The notes: a model not told the origin generated them from the sequence alone. Positions 1 through 5,954 are shown, numbered from the stretch's first letter. The stretch is DNA of 8,544 nucleotides from an uncultured bacterium (GCA_937858775.1 CALLYX010000222.1:1-8544); one strand, 5' to 3'. Numbers and translations: made by a program.

Positions 1-160
1 GCTCCACAAGAAGGTGCGGATGCTGGCCATCAGGGAAAACACGACCATGGCGAAGATCTTCGTCCATGCCCTGCGGCGCTACCTGGCGGAGATCCAGGAG
101 GACCCCCGGCAGGAGAAGTTCGCGCAGATCCTCTCCGCCCCGGAAAAGGTCGTCCGCTGA
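1..160 (+). CDS. 3' end of a ribbon-helix-helix-like small protein (partial)
   Basis: An open frame enters from the left edge (first complete codon at base 2) and stops with TGA at 158-160, leaving 52 residues. The visible part begins LHKKVRMLAIRENTTMAKIF and continues into a basic/hydrophobic helix (VHALRRYLAEI). This looks like the second half of a ribbon-helix-helix (MetJ/Arc/CopG type) domain: a helix, a short turn containing NTT, then a helix starting MAKIFVHALRRYL. Such proteins bind DNA as dimers, acting as antitoxins, partition proteins or small repressors. The strand residues that contact DNA would lie outside the window, so function cannot be decided. The stop is 11 nt before the ATP-grasp gene, so the two are probably co-transcribed. 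Confidence is good that this is coding and moderate for the fold. Confidence 0.6.
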   Translation, partial: LHKKVRMLAIRENTTMAKIFVHALRRYLAEIQEDPRQEKFAQILSAPEKVVR

Positions 161-171
161 GAGGCACGGCG

Positions 172-1194
172 ATGCGCATCGCGCTCACCTATAACCAGAA
201 GCCCCACGCCCCGGCCCCCGGGCGGCACGACTACTTCGCCGAGTGGGACGATTCGGCCACCATCGACGCGGTGTCGGAGGCGCTCGCCGCCGGCGGACAC
301 GACGTCGCCAGGGTCGAGGCGGACCGCGAGCTCGCCGAGAAGCTGAAGCGGGCGGGGCCGGATATCGTCTTCAACATCGCCGAGGGGATAGATTCCCCGA
401 GCAGGGAGTCCCAGGTCCCGGTCATCTGCGAGATGCTCGGCATCCCCTACACCGGCTCGGACGGGTTCACGCTGGCCGCCTGCCTCAACAAGGCGCGCGC
501 CAAGGAGATCATGTCGTACTACCGGGTCCCGACGCCGCCTTTCCGGGTCATGGCCTCGCCGGGGGAGCCGCTGAACGGCCTCCGCTTCCCCGTCATCGTC
601 AAGCCGCTCTGGGAGGGTTCGAGCATGGGTATCCGCGACGACTCCGTCGCGGAGGCGAGGGAGGATCTGCCGGCGCGCCTCGCGCGCATCCTCGGCGAAT
701 ACCGCCAACCGGCGCTCGTCGAGTCGTACCTCGACGGCCGGGAGTTCACCGCCGCGATCCTCGGCAACGGCGACGACGCGCGCGTGCTGCCGCTCGTCGA
801 GATCGACTTCGCGGCCCTCCCCGCCGGGGCGCGCCGGATCTACTCGTGGGAGGCGAAGTGGGTCTGGGACAGGCCGGACGCGCCGCTCAGGATCTTCTCC
901 TGCCCGGCCGACGTGGACGATGCGCTGCGCCGGGGGATCGAGGACGTCTGCCTGCGGGCGTACCGCGCCCTCGGCTGCCGCGACTGGTGCCGCGTCGACG
1001 TGCGCCTCGACGGGAACGGGGCGCCGCACGTGATCGAGCTCAATCCCCTCCCCGGCATCCTCCCCGACCCCGACGAGAACTCCTGTTTCCCGAAGGCGGC
1101 GAGGGCCGCGGGGATGGACTACGGCGAGCTGGTGCGGGGGGTGCTCGCGATCGCGTGCGGGCGCTGCGGCATCGGGCAAGGGGCGGGGGGATGA
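172..1194 (+). CDS. D-alanine--D-alanine ligase-like ATP-grasp ligase, substrate uncertain
   Basis: This 340-aa protein has the full ATP-grasp plan of the Ddl family, whose members join a carboxylate to an amine through an acyl-phosphate. Visible motifs are DIVFNIAEG (64-72), LNKARAKEI (105-113), the ATP-binding VIVKPLWEGSSMGI (141-154), LVESYLDGREFT (182-193), and the metal-binding set D276, E289, N291 in VIELNPLPGIL (287-297). The late S..FPKAA.AAGMDY segment (304-316) is also Ddl-like. Two Ddl specificity positions differ: the N-terminal GG.S.E..VS segment with the catalytic Glu is absent, and the omega-loop KY pair is KW (YSWEAKW, 224-230). It is therefore probably not a standard peptidoglycan D-Ala-D-Ala ligase. 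ATG at 172 follows a GAGG ribosome site (161-164). The last codons overlap the GNAT start (ATGA, 1191-1194), so translation is likely coupled. An amino-acid or dipeptide ligase acting with the aminomutase downstream is my inference. Confidence 0.85.
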   Translation: MRIALTYNQKPHAPAPGRHDYFAEWDDSATIDAVSEALAAGGHDVARVEADRELAEKLKRAGPDIVFNIAEGIDSPSRESQVPVICEMLGIPYTGSDGFTLAACLNKARAKEIMSYYRVPTPPFRVMASPGEPLNGLRFPVIVKPLWEGSSMGIRDDSVAEAREDLPARLARILGEYRQPALVESYLDGREFTAAILGNGDDARVLPLVEIDFAALPAGARRIYSWEAKWVWDRPDAPLRIFSCPADVDDALRRGIEDVCLRAYRALGCRDWCRVDVRLDGNGAPHVIELNPLPGILPDPDENSCFPKAARAAGMDYGELVRGVLAIACGRCGIGQGAGG

Positions 1195-1673
1195 CGGTGC
1201 TCATCCGCGACGCCGCCCGGGGGGACCGGCCGGCGGTGGAGAGGCTCCTCGCGCAGTCGGAGGAGTTCAGGGCCGACGAGGCCGCCTGCGCGCTCGAGCT
1301 CTTCGACGAGTCGTTCGAGGGGGCCGGGGATCACGAGGATTACCATTTCCTCTGCGCCGAGGAGGATGGGAAGGGGGTCGTGGGCTTCGTATGCTGGGGA
1401 AAGGTCCCCCTGACGCGCTCCGCCTGCGACCTGTACTGGATCGCCACGGCCCCCGACCGCCGGCGCGGCGGCGTGGGGCGGAAGATGCTGCGGCGCCTGG
1501 AGGAGGTGCTCAGGGGGAAGGCGTTCACGCTGCTGGTCGCGGAGACGTCGTCGCTTCCCGCGTACGCCAAGGCGCGGGGATTCTACCTGAAGGAGGGCTT
1601 CACCGAGGAGTCGCGCATCGCCGACTTCTTCGGCCCCGGCGACGACAGGATCATCTACTGCAAGAGGCTCTGA
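1191..1673 (+). CDS. GNAT family N-acetyltransferase
   Basis: This 160-aa protein has a single GNAT domain, which transfers an acetyl group from acetyl-CoA to an amine. Motif A is clear: LYWIATAPDRRRGGVGRKML (81-100) contains the R-x-x-G-x-G pyrophosphate loop at 91-96. A motif B-like segment, AYAKARGFYLKEGFTEESRI (124-143), and a conserved-looking ending ADFFGPGDDRIIYCKRL follow. ATG at 1191 overlaps the stop of the ATP-grasp gene by four bases, which implies translational coupling. The kamA-like gene begins 53 nt downstream. In the known N(epsilon)-acetyl-beta-lysine osmolyte pathway, an aminomutase (AblA) is paired with a GNAT enzyme (AblB). This protein is shorter than AblB as I remember it, so it may instead acetylate a different product of the cluster. 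The acceptor cannot be read from the sequence. Confidence 0.85.
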   Translation: MTVLIRDAARGDRPAVERLLAQSEEFRADEAACALELFDESFEGAGDHEDYHFLCAEEDGKGVVGFVCWGKVPLTRSACDLYWIATAPDRRRGGVGRKMLRRLEEVLRGKAFTLLVAETSSLPAYAKARGFYLKEGFTEESRIADFFGPGDDRIIYCKRL

Positions 1674-1688
1674 GCGGCGTACCGATAG

Positions 1689-1705
1689 TTCCCCGCCGAG
1701 GGGAA
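1689..1705 (+). promoter_or_regulatory. Inverted repeat in the leader of the aminomutase gene
   Basis: TTCCCC (1689-1694) and GGGGAA (1700-1705) form a perfect 6-bp stem with a 5-nt loop, in the 53-nt gap between the GNAT stop and the aminomutase start. It lies 6 nt upstream of the purine-rich ribosome-binding stretch. No T-run follows, so it is not a terminator. It could influence mRNA stability or ribosome access, but a short GC-rich stem can arise by chance in DNA of this composition. Confidence 0.35.
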
Positions 1706-1711
1706 TCGCAT

Positions 1712-1720
1712 GGGAGGAGG
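1712..1720 (+). promoter_or_regulatory. Strong ribosome-binding site fixing a TTG start
   Basis: GGGAGGAGG lies six bases upstream of TTG at 1727. No ATG or GTG in the same frame lies nearby, and the protein begins to match lysine 2,3-aminomutase within about ten residues of this TTG (WKDIPGTEWNDWKWQ at 10-24). The site therefore decides the start. A nearby ATG at 1710 is in another frame. Confidence 0.75.
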
Positions 1721-1726
1721 CGCACG

Positions 1727-2911
1727 TTGCATCCGCGGACAATCGAAAACCTGTGGAAGGACATACCGGGGACGGAGTGGAACGACTGGAAGTGGCAGAT
1801 GCGCAACCGGGTCTGCACCCTCGCGGGGCTCTCGCGCGCCATCGCCCTCACACCGGAGGAGGAGGCGGGTATCAGGCGGGAGGAGGACCGGCTGCCGATG
1901 GCGATCACGCCGCATTTCCTCTCGCTGATAGATCCCGACAACCCCGACTGCCCCCTCCGGCGGCAGGTCGTCCCGCGCATAGAGGAGCATTTCCTATGCT
2001 CGCGCGACATGGACGACCCGTGCGGCGAAGAGAAGGACTCCCCGGTGCCGAGGGTCGTCCACCGTTACCCGGACCGCGTCCTCCTCATCGCGACGGAGGC
2101 GTGCGTCTCCTACTGCCGCTACTGCACCCGGAAACGCATCGTGGGGACCACGCAGCGGAGCATCAGCCGCGAGGAGCTCGCGGGGGCCTGCGCCTACATC
2201 GCGGGCAACCGAAGGATCCGCGACGTCCTCGTCTCCGGGGGGGACCCCCTGGTCTTCTGCGACGACCGCCTGGAGGAGATCCTCAAGGCGCTCCGCGCGA
2301 TCAAGCACGTCGAGGTCATCCGCATCGGGACGCGCGCCCCCGTCTTCATGCCGCAGCGGATCACCCCCGGGCTCGCCGCCATGCTCAAGAGGTACCACCC
2401 GCTCTACCTGAGCATCCACTTCTCCCACCCGCGCGAGCTCACCCCGGCGACCGCGCGCGCGTGCGAGACGCTCTCCGACGCCGGCATACCGCTCGGGAGC
2501 CAGACCGTCATCCTGAGGGGCGTCAACGACACCCCCCCGACGATGAAGAGGCTCATGCACGAGCTCCTGCGGGCGCGCGTCAGGCCGTATTACCTCTACC
2601 AGTGCGACCTTGCCGTCGGCACCGAGCACTTCCGAACCCCCATCTCGACGGGGATCAACATCATCGAGAAGCTGCGCGGGCACACCTCCGGCTACGCTGT
2701 CCCGACGTTCGTCGTGGACGCGCCCGGGGGCGGCGGGAAGATCCCCCTCGGTCCGAGTTACTTCATCTCCCTCGTCGAGGGGAGGGCGGTGCTGAGGAAT
2801 TACGAGGGGAAGATCTTCGAGTACCCCGAACCGATGGACGCTAGACACCTCAGGCTGAAAGTGAGGCGGGAGGAGATCCCGGAGAGAAGGCATCCCATCC
2901 TCGTGACATGA
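1727..2911 (+). CDS. kamA: KamA family radical SAM aminomutase (lysine 2,3-aminomutase-like)
   Basis: This 394-aa protein matches lysine 2,3-aminomutase along its length. These enzymes use a [4Fe-4S] cluster, S-adenosylmethionine and PLP to convert L-lysine to beta-lysine. It shows the N-terminal WKDIPGTEWNDWKWQ block (10-24), MAITPHFLSLIDP (58-70), the cluster motif CVSYCRYCTRKR (C126, C130, C133), VSGGDPL (169-175), YLYQCDL (289-295), and DAPGGGGK (331-338) with the PLP lysine K338. D294 and D331 correspond to Asp293 and Asp330 of the clostridial enzyme, which bind the substrate epsilon-amino group. Glutamate 2,3-aminomutase lacks them, so lysine or a lysine-like substrate is favoured. Zinc-ligand cysteines known from the clostridial enzyme are absent: Thr269 stands at the Cys268 position, and the tail has no cysteine cluster. 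The start is TTG with a strong Shine-Dalgarno sequence. Whether it serves osmolyte synthesis, EF-P modification (EpmB type) or another pathway is not settled; no epmA or efp gene lies within the window. Confidence 0.9.
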   Translation: MHPRTIENLWKDIPGTEWNDWKWQMRNRVCTLAGLSRAIALTPEEEAGIRREEDRLPMAITPHFLSLIDPDNPDCPLRRQVVPRIEEHFLCSRDMDDPCGEEKDSPVPRVVHRYPDRVLLIATEACVSYCRYCTRKRIVGTTQRSISREELAGACAYIAGNRRIRDVLVSGGDPLVFCDDRLEEILKALRAIKHVEVIRIGTRAPVFMPQRITPGLAAMLKRYHPLYLSIHFSHPRELTPATARACETLSDAGIPLGSQTVILRGVNDTPPTMKRLMHELLRARVRPYYLYQCDLAVGTEHFRTPISTGINIIEKLRGHTSGYAVPTFVVDAPGGGGKIPLGPSYFISLVEGRAVLRNYEGKIFEYPEPMDARHLRLKVRREEIPERRHPILVT

Positions 2912-2933
2912 CGGGGGGGGGGCGGATTGGGTA

Positions 2934-2962
2934 TTGACAACGGAACGGCGCGGTAGTACCCT
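2934..2962 (+). promoter_or_regulatory. Sigma70-like promoter for the secreted protein gene
   Basis: A perfect -35 hexamer TTGACA (2934-2939) is followed after 17 bases by TACCCT (2957-2962), which keeps the first, second and last bases of TATAAT. Transcription would start near 2969, giving a leader of about 60 nt before the TTG start at 3028. It lies immediately after the aminomutase gene, so the secreted protein can be expressed independently of the upstream cluster. Confidence 0.6.
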
Positions 2963-3014
2963 ATCCGCCGGGGTTGGGATCCGCGTCGCGACACGTTGTG
3001 TTCCACCGTTTCGG

Positions 3015-3022
3015 AAGGAGGT
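3015..3022 (+). promoter_or_regulatory. Strong ribosome-binding site fixing a TTG start
   Basis: AAGGAGGT, nearly the full anti-16S complement, sits six bases before TTG at 3028. The encoded protein then starts MKKCVAAVLVM, an ordinary signal-peptide beginning. A GTG/ATG-type start further upstream would place non-secretory residues ahead of the signal peptide and ignore this site. Confidence 0.75.
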
Positions 3023-3027
3023 GTTCG

Positions 3028-3504
3028 TTGAAGAAGTGCGTGGCGGCCGTTTTGGTGATGACGTTCGGCTCGCTGTGCGCGGCTGCGCCGGCGACCGCCG
3101 ACCAGGGTGAAATGCCTTTCGCGCCCCCGCAGGAAACGCTCGCGGCCCCCGCCGCCGCCCCCGAAACCCAGCCGAAGGGCGACATGGACCCGATCTGGGT
3201 CGGGGCGATGTCCGCGATTCTCCCGTGCACCGGGCAATGGTACAACGGCGAGCTCTGGACGTGGAAGAGCGGCGCCATGGCCGCGATCGAGGCCGGCTCC
3301 ATCTTCGTCCTCGCCTTCTTCGCCGCGGGCGGGGCGGGGGACGACGCCAAGATGGTCTGCATGGCCGGCGCGGGCGGCATGATCGCCAACCACGCCTGGA
3401 GCGGGTGGGACGCGTGGAACGTAGCCAAGAAGAACAAGGGGCTGGCGTTCAACGCCGACCAGGCGAGACAGCGGGTGATGGTGAGCTACAACGTCCCGTT
3501 CTGA
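3028..3504 (+). CDS. Secreted or membrane-associated small protein with GQWYNGE motif, function unknown
   Basis: This is a 158-aa protein of no assigned function. It begins with a clear signal peptide: KK, a hydrophobic core (VAAVLVMTFGSLCAAA), and an AxA cleavage site at ATA (22-24). A proline/alanine-rich linker (about 28-50) follows, then hydrophobic segments at about 56-68, 82-101 and 108-121. The ILPCTGQWYNGELWTWKSGA segment (64-83) and the later WSGWDAWNVAKKNKG (124-138) resemble the pattern of small TM2/DUF5683-like membrane proteins (P-G-x-GQ-x-YNG ... DAY..A...N). I assign that only as a likeness. The start is TTG with a strong ribosome site, under its own promoter and followed by a strong terminator, so it is a monocistronic unit. 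Location is probably the envelope; a link to the neighbouring lipid transporter is possible but not shown. Confidence 0.8.
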   Translation: MKKCVAAVLVMTFGSLCAAAPATADQGEMPFAPPQETLAAPAAAPETQPKGDMDPIWVGAMSAILPCTGQWYNGELWTWKSGAMAAIEAGSIFVLAFFAAGGAGDDAKMVCMAGAGGMIANHAWSGWDAWNVAKKNKGLAFNADQARQRVMVSYNVPF

Positions 3505-3528
3505 CGCCGCTCGACCGACGGTTGTCGC

Positions 3529-3564
3529 GACCCCCGGAGCCGCCAGGCCCGGGGGTCTTTTCTT
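3529..3564 (+). terminator. Rho-independent terminator after the secreted protein gene
   Basis: GACCCCCGG (3529-3537) pairs perfectly with CCGGGGGTC (3549-3557), a 9-bp stem with an 11-nt loop. It is directly followed by TTTTCTT (3558-3564). It begins 24 nt after the stop of the secreted protein gene and separates that gene from the transporter operon. Confidence 0.9.
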
Positions 3565-3604
3565 CCCGCCCCCCCCCCGTCGAGGCCCTGCGCCGTTTCC
3601 CGGA

Positions 3605-3633
3605 TTGCGCGGCGGGCGGCGTTGTGGTATCTA
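3605..3633 (+). promoter_or_regulatory. Possible extended -10 promoter for the Mla-like operon
   Basis: TTGCGC (3605-3610), a 17-base spacer, then TATCTA (3628-3633) preceded by TGG at 3625-3627, which fits an extended -10 element (TGn). Transcription would begin near 3641, just before the first permease gene. It lies downstream of the terminator at 3529-3564, where a new promoter is needed. The hexamers match the consensus only partly. Confidence 0.4.
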
Positions 3634-3664
3634 TTGGACGACCCCCTCTGAAACGGCGGCGGCT

Positions 3665-4411
3665 ATGCGATTCATATCCGAGCTCGGCGCGATCGCCATC
3701 TTCGCCGGGCGGACGGCCCTCCGGTCCCTGCGCCCGCCCTGGTTCTTCCGGGAGATGTTCCGGCAGACCGCCCTCACGGTCGAACGCTGCCTCGTCCCCG
3801 TGATAGCCGTCGTGGCCCCGTTCGGGATGGTGATCACGCTCCAGGGGCTCGTGATGACGCGCCTCTTCGGCGTCGAGCGGATGCTCTCCAGCATTCTCGC
3901 GATCTCGCTCCTCCGCGAGCTCTCCCCCGGCCTCACCGGCATCATGATGGCCGCGCAGGCGGGGAGCGCCGTGGCGGCCGAACTCGGCGCCATGCGCCTG
4001 AAGGAGGAGACGGACGCGCTCGCCGTGATGGCGGTCGACCCGTACCGGTACCTCATCGCGCCGCGCCTTGCCGCCCTCACCCTCGCCTGCCCGATCGTGA
4101 ACACGATCGCCTGCTCCAGCGGCATCGCGAGCGGCTACGTCGCGGCGGTGGCCCTGAAAGGGGTGAACAAGGGGGCGTTCCTGTCGAACCTCTACGGATT
4201 CGTTCGCGCCGTCGACCTGTGGGGCGGGATAGCGAAGTCCCTCGTATTCGGCTTCATCATCGGGCTCGTAAGCTGCCACTACGGTTTCCGGGTGCGTGGG
4301 GGCGCCGAGGAGGTCGGCAAGGCCGCCAACGACGCGGTGGTGCGCTCCATCGTCGCCTTCCTCGGGATAAACTACTTCCTGACCTCCGCCCTCCTGGCGG
4401 TGGGGCGATGA
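3665..4411 (+). CDS. mlaE: MlaE-type ABC transporter permease, first paralog
   Basis: This 248-aa membrane protein of the MlaE/YrbE family forms the inner-membrane channel of an MCE lipid transporter. An amphipathic N-terminus is followed by hydrophobic segments at about 42-64, 75-105, 130-165, 188-208 and 226-245. The family block is clear: LLRELSPGLTGIMMAAQAGS (82-101), AAELGAM (104-110), EETDALAVMAVDPYRYLIAP (114-133). EETDA matches the EExDA coupling motif described for YrbE proteins, but the Glu normally before VM (E-V-M) is Ala120 here. I chose ATG 3665 because the next in-frame upstream start (TTG 3605) falls inside the putative -35 box. There is no good Shine-Dalgarno sequence. The stop overlaps the start of the second permease (ATGA), which implies coupled, stoichiometric synthesis. 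Confidence 0.9.
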   Translation: MRFISELGAIAIFAGRTALRSLRPPWFFREMFRQTALTVERCLVPVIAVVAPFGMVITLQGLVMTRLFGVERMLSSILAISLLRELSPGLTGIMMAAQAGSAVAAELGAMRLKEETDALAVMAVDPYRYLIAPRLAALTLACPIVNTIACSSGIASGYVAAVALKGVNKGAFLSNLYGFVRAVDLWGGIAKSLVFGFIIGLVSCHYGFRVRGGAEEVGKAANDAVVRSIVAFLGINYFLTSALLAVGR

Positions 4412-5169
4412 GGGGCCGCGCCGGGGCCGCGGGGCGCGGGCTCGCCCGGATCGGGCGGTGGGGGATTTTCTGCGCCCGCGCCGCGCGGGCGGCGGTCGCC
4501 CCCCCGCCGCCGCTCCGGTGGATCCTCGAGGAGGCCTATCGCATAGGCGTCGGGTCCGTCTTCATCGTCTGCGCCGTCGCCGCGTTCATAGGGGGCACCA
4601 TCGCGCTCCAGGGCTACCACGCGTTCAAGGAGTTCGGGGGGGAGGGCCTCGTCGGCATCTTCGTCGCCCTGGCATGCGTCCGGGAGATGGGCCCCATCGT
4701 CGCCGGCTCCATGGTCGCCGCGAAGGCGGGGACCGCGATGGCCGCCTCGATCGCCGCCATGCGCGTCAAGGGGCAGATCGACGCCATGGAGGTTATGGCG
4801 GTCGACCCGTACCGCGCCCTCGTGGCGCCGCGCGTCGCGGCGGCCCTCGTCGCCCTGCCGCTCCTGGTCCTCTTCGCCGACTTCTTCACCGTGCTGGCTG
4901 GGTACCTCGTCGCGGTGCACCAGCTCGGCGTCAACGGGGGCGCCTTCATGGAGAACGTGCGCGCCCACGCCGGGACGACCGACGTGCTCTACGGGATGGC
5001 GAAGGGGGCTGTCTTCGCCGTGATGATCTCGACCCTGTGCTGCTTCCACGGGTTCTTCTCCGAGCCCGGGCCCGAGGGGGTGGGGAAGGCGACGAACCGG
5101 GCGGTGGTGAGCGTCTGCGTGGCGTGCATCATCCTCAACTACCTCCTCAGCGAGATGATGTACGGATGA
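4408..5169 (+). CDS. mlaE: MlaE-type ABC transporter permease, second paralog
   Basis: This 253-aa MlaE/YrbE permease is encoded in tandem with the first. After a basic, arginine-rich N-terminus (1-36), the hydrophobic core contains FIGGTIALQGY (60-70), VREMGPIVAGSMVAAKAGTA (91-110), and the signature region KGQIDAMEVMAVDPYRALVAP (121-141). MEVMAVDP keeps the Glu (E128) lost in its partner. It has Ser114 where the partner has the family Glu (ASIAAM against AELGAM), and GQIDA in place of EExDA. The start at 4408 overlaps the preceding stop (ATGA). The ATPase gene follows after 4 nt. The usual proteobacterial Mla system uses an MlaE homodimer, while mycobacterial Mce loci have two YrbE proteins. 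This pair probably forms a heterodimer, which is inference from the tandem arrangement and the complementary substitutions. Confidence 0.9.
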   Translation: MRGRAGAAGRGLARIGRWGIFCARAARAAVAPPPPLRWILEEAYRIGVGSVFIVCAVAAFIGGTIALQGYHAFKEFGGEGLVGIFVALACVREMGPIVAGSMVAAKAGTAMAASIAAMRVKGQIDAMEVMAVDPYRALVAPRVAAALVALPLLVLFADFFTVLAGYLVAVHQLGVNGGAFMENVRAHAGTTDVLYGMAKGAVFAVMISTLCCFHGFFSEPGPEGVGKATNRAVVSVCVACIILNYLLSEMMYG

Positions 5170-5173
5170 GGCC

Positions 5174-5914
5174 ATGATCGAGTACGATAACGTCTGCAAG
5201 TCCTTCGACGGCCTGAAGGTCCTCGAGAACGTCTCCTGCGTGATCCCGGACTCGAGGATCACCGTCTTCGTGGGCCCGAGCGGCGTCGGAAAGAGCGTGC
5301 TCATGAAGATGATCGTGGGGCTGGAGAGGCCGGACTCGGGGACCGTGCGCGTCGGGGGGGAGAACGTCGCCGCCCTCGGCGAGCGCGGCCTCTACCGGCT
5401 CCGCCGGAGGATGGGGATGCTCTTCCAGGACGGGGCCCTCTTCGACTCGATGACGGCCGGGGAGAACGTGGCCTTCCCGATGCGGCGGCACACGCGGATG
5501 TCGGAGGGGGAGATCAGGCGCGGCGTCGCGGAGAGGCTCGCGCTCGTCGGGATGCCGGGCTGCGAGGAGAAGTACCCGGCGGAGCTCTCGGGCGGGATGC
5601 GGAAGCGCGTCGGGCTCGCGCGCGCCATCGCCCTGGATCCGGAGATCGTCCTCTTCGACGAGCCGACCTCGGGCCTGGACCCGCTCATGGCCGACGCCAT
5701 CGACGAGCTGATCCTCGACATGCAGCGGAAGCTGGGCTGCACGTTCGTCGTGAACAGCCACGACATACCCGGCACGTTCAAGATCGCCGACGTCATCGGC
5801 GTCCTCTACGACTCCCGCCTCATCGCCTGCGGCGGGAGGGAGGAGATCATGCGCTCGCGGGACCCGGTGCTGGAGAGGTTCTTCGCGCGCCACCGGGGGG
5901 GAATGGGCGCGTGA
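5174..5914 (+). CDS. mlaF: MlaF-type ABC transporter ATP-binding protein
   Basis: This 246-aa cytoplasmic ATPase is complete for the family. It has Walker A GPSGVGKS (34-41), a Q-loop in MLFQDGALFDSM (82-93), signature LSGGM (138-142), Walker B IVLFDE (158-163), the D-loop SGLDP (166-170), and the H-loop histidine H196 in NSHD. The GALFDSM sequence after the Q-loop and TSGLDP with L and A are typical of MlaF/Mkl subunits that power MCE lipid transport. The start ATG is 4 nt after the second permease stop and has a weak GATGAGG-like site, so translation is likely coupled. MlaF in Enterobacteria is stabilised by the STAS protein MlaB; no such gene lies in this operon. The sequence ends in a short basic and glycine-rich tail (RHRGGMGA). 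Confidence 0.95.
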   Translation: MIEYDNVCKSFDGLKVLENVSCVIPDSRITVFVGPSGVGKSVLMKMIVGLERPDSGTVRVGGENVAALGERGLYRLRRRMGMLFQDGALFDSMTAGENVAFPMRRHTRMSEGEIRRGVAERLALVGMPGCEEKYPAELSGGMRKRVGLARAIALDPEIVLFDEPTSGLDPLMADAIDELILDMQRKLGCTFVVNSHDIPGTFKIADVIGVLYDSRLIACGGREEIMRSRDPVLERFFARHRGGMGA

Positions 5915-5954
5915 CGGGGCCGCCCGGCGCGCGCCGACACAACGGGAGGGAGTC

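Noticed and set aside
79..1179. 366-codon open frame on the minus strand across the ATP-grasp gene
   Set aside because: Its translation is low-complexity, arginine- and proline-rich sequence with no motif, and the + strand frame has full family motifs. It is a shadow typical of very GC-rich DNA.
243..1190. Long + strand frame upstream of and in frame with the GNAT gene
   Set aside because: The portion before 1191 is arginine/glycine-rich out-of-frame reading of the ATP-grasp gene. The real GNAT starts at ATG 1191.
1994..2893. 299-codon minus-strand frame over the aminomutase gene
   Set aside because: There is no recognisable domain, and the sense strand carries an unmistakable radical SAM/PLP enzyme.
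2901..3027. Riboswitch or structured leader before the secreted-protein gene
   Set aside because: The leader of about 60 nt shows no recognisable riboswitch core, only short GC-rich pairings expected by composition.
3605..3667. Upstream TTG start at 3605 for the first permease
   Set aside because: It would add about 20 atypical residues and place the start codon within the likely promoter. ATG 3665 gives a normal family N-terminus.
3449..5304. Two long minus-strand frames over the permease genes
   Set aside because: The translations are acidic/histidine- and arginine-rich without motifs. The sense strand encodes two MlaE proteins with the family signature.
5926..5935. GGCGCGCGCC palindrome between mlaF and mlaD as an operator
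   Set aside because: Alternating GC palindromes are common at this base composition, and nothing else marks a regulatory site within the operon.
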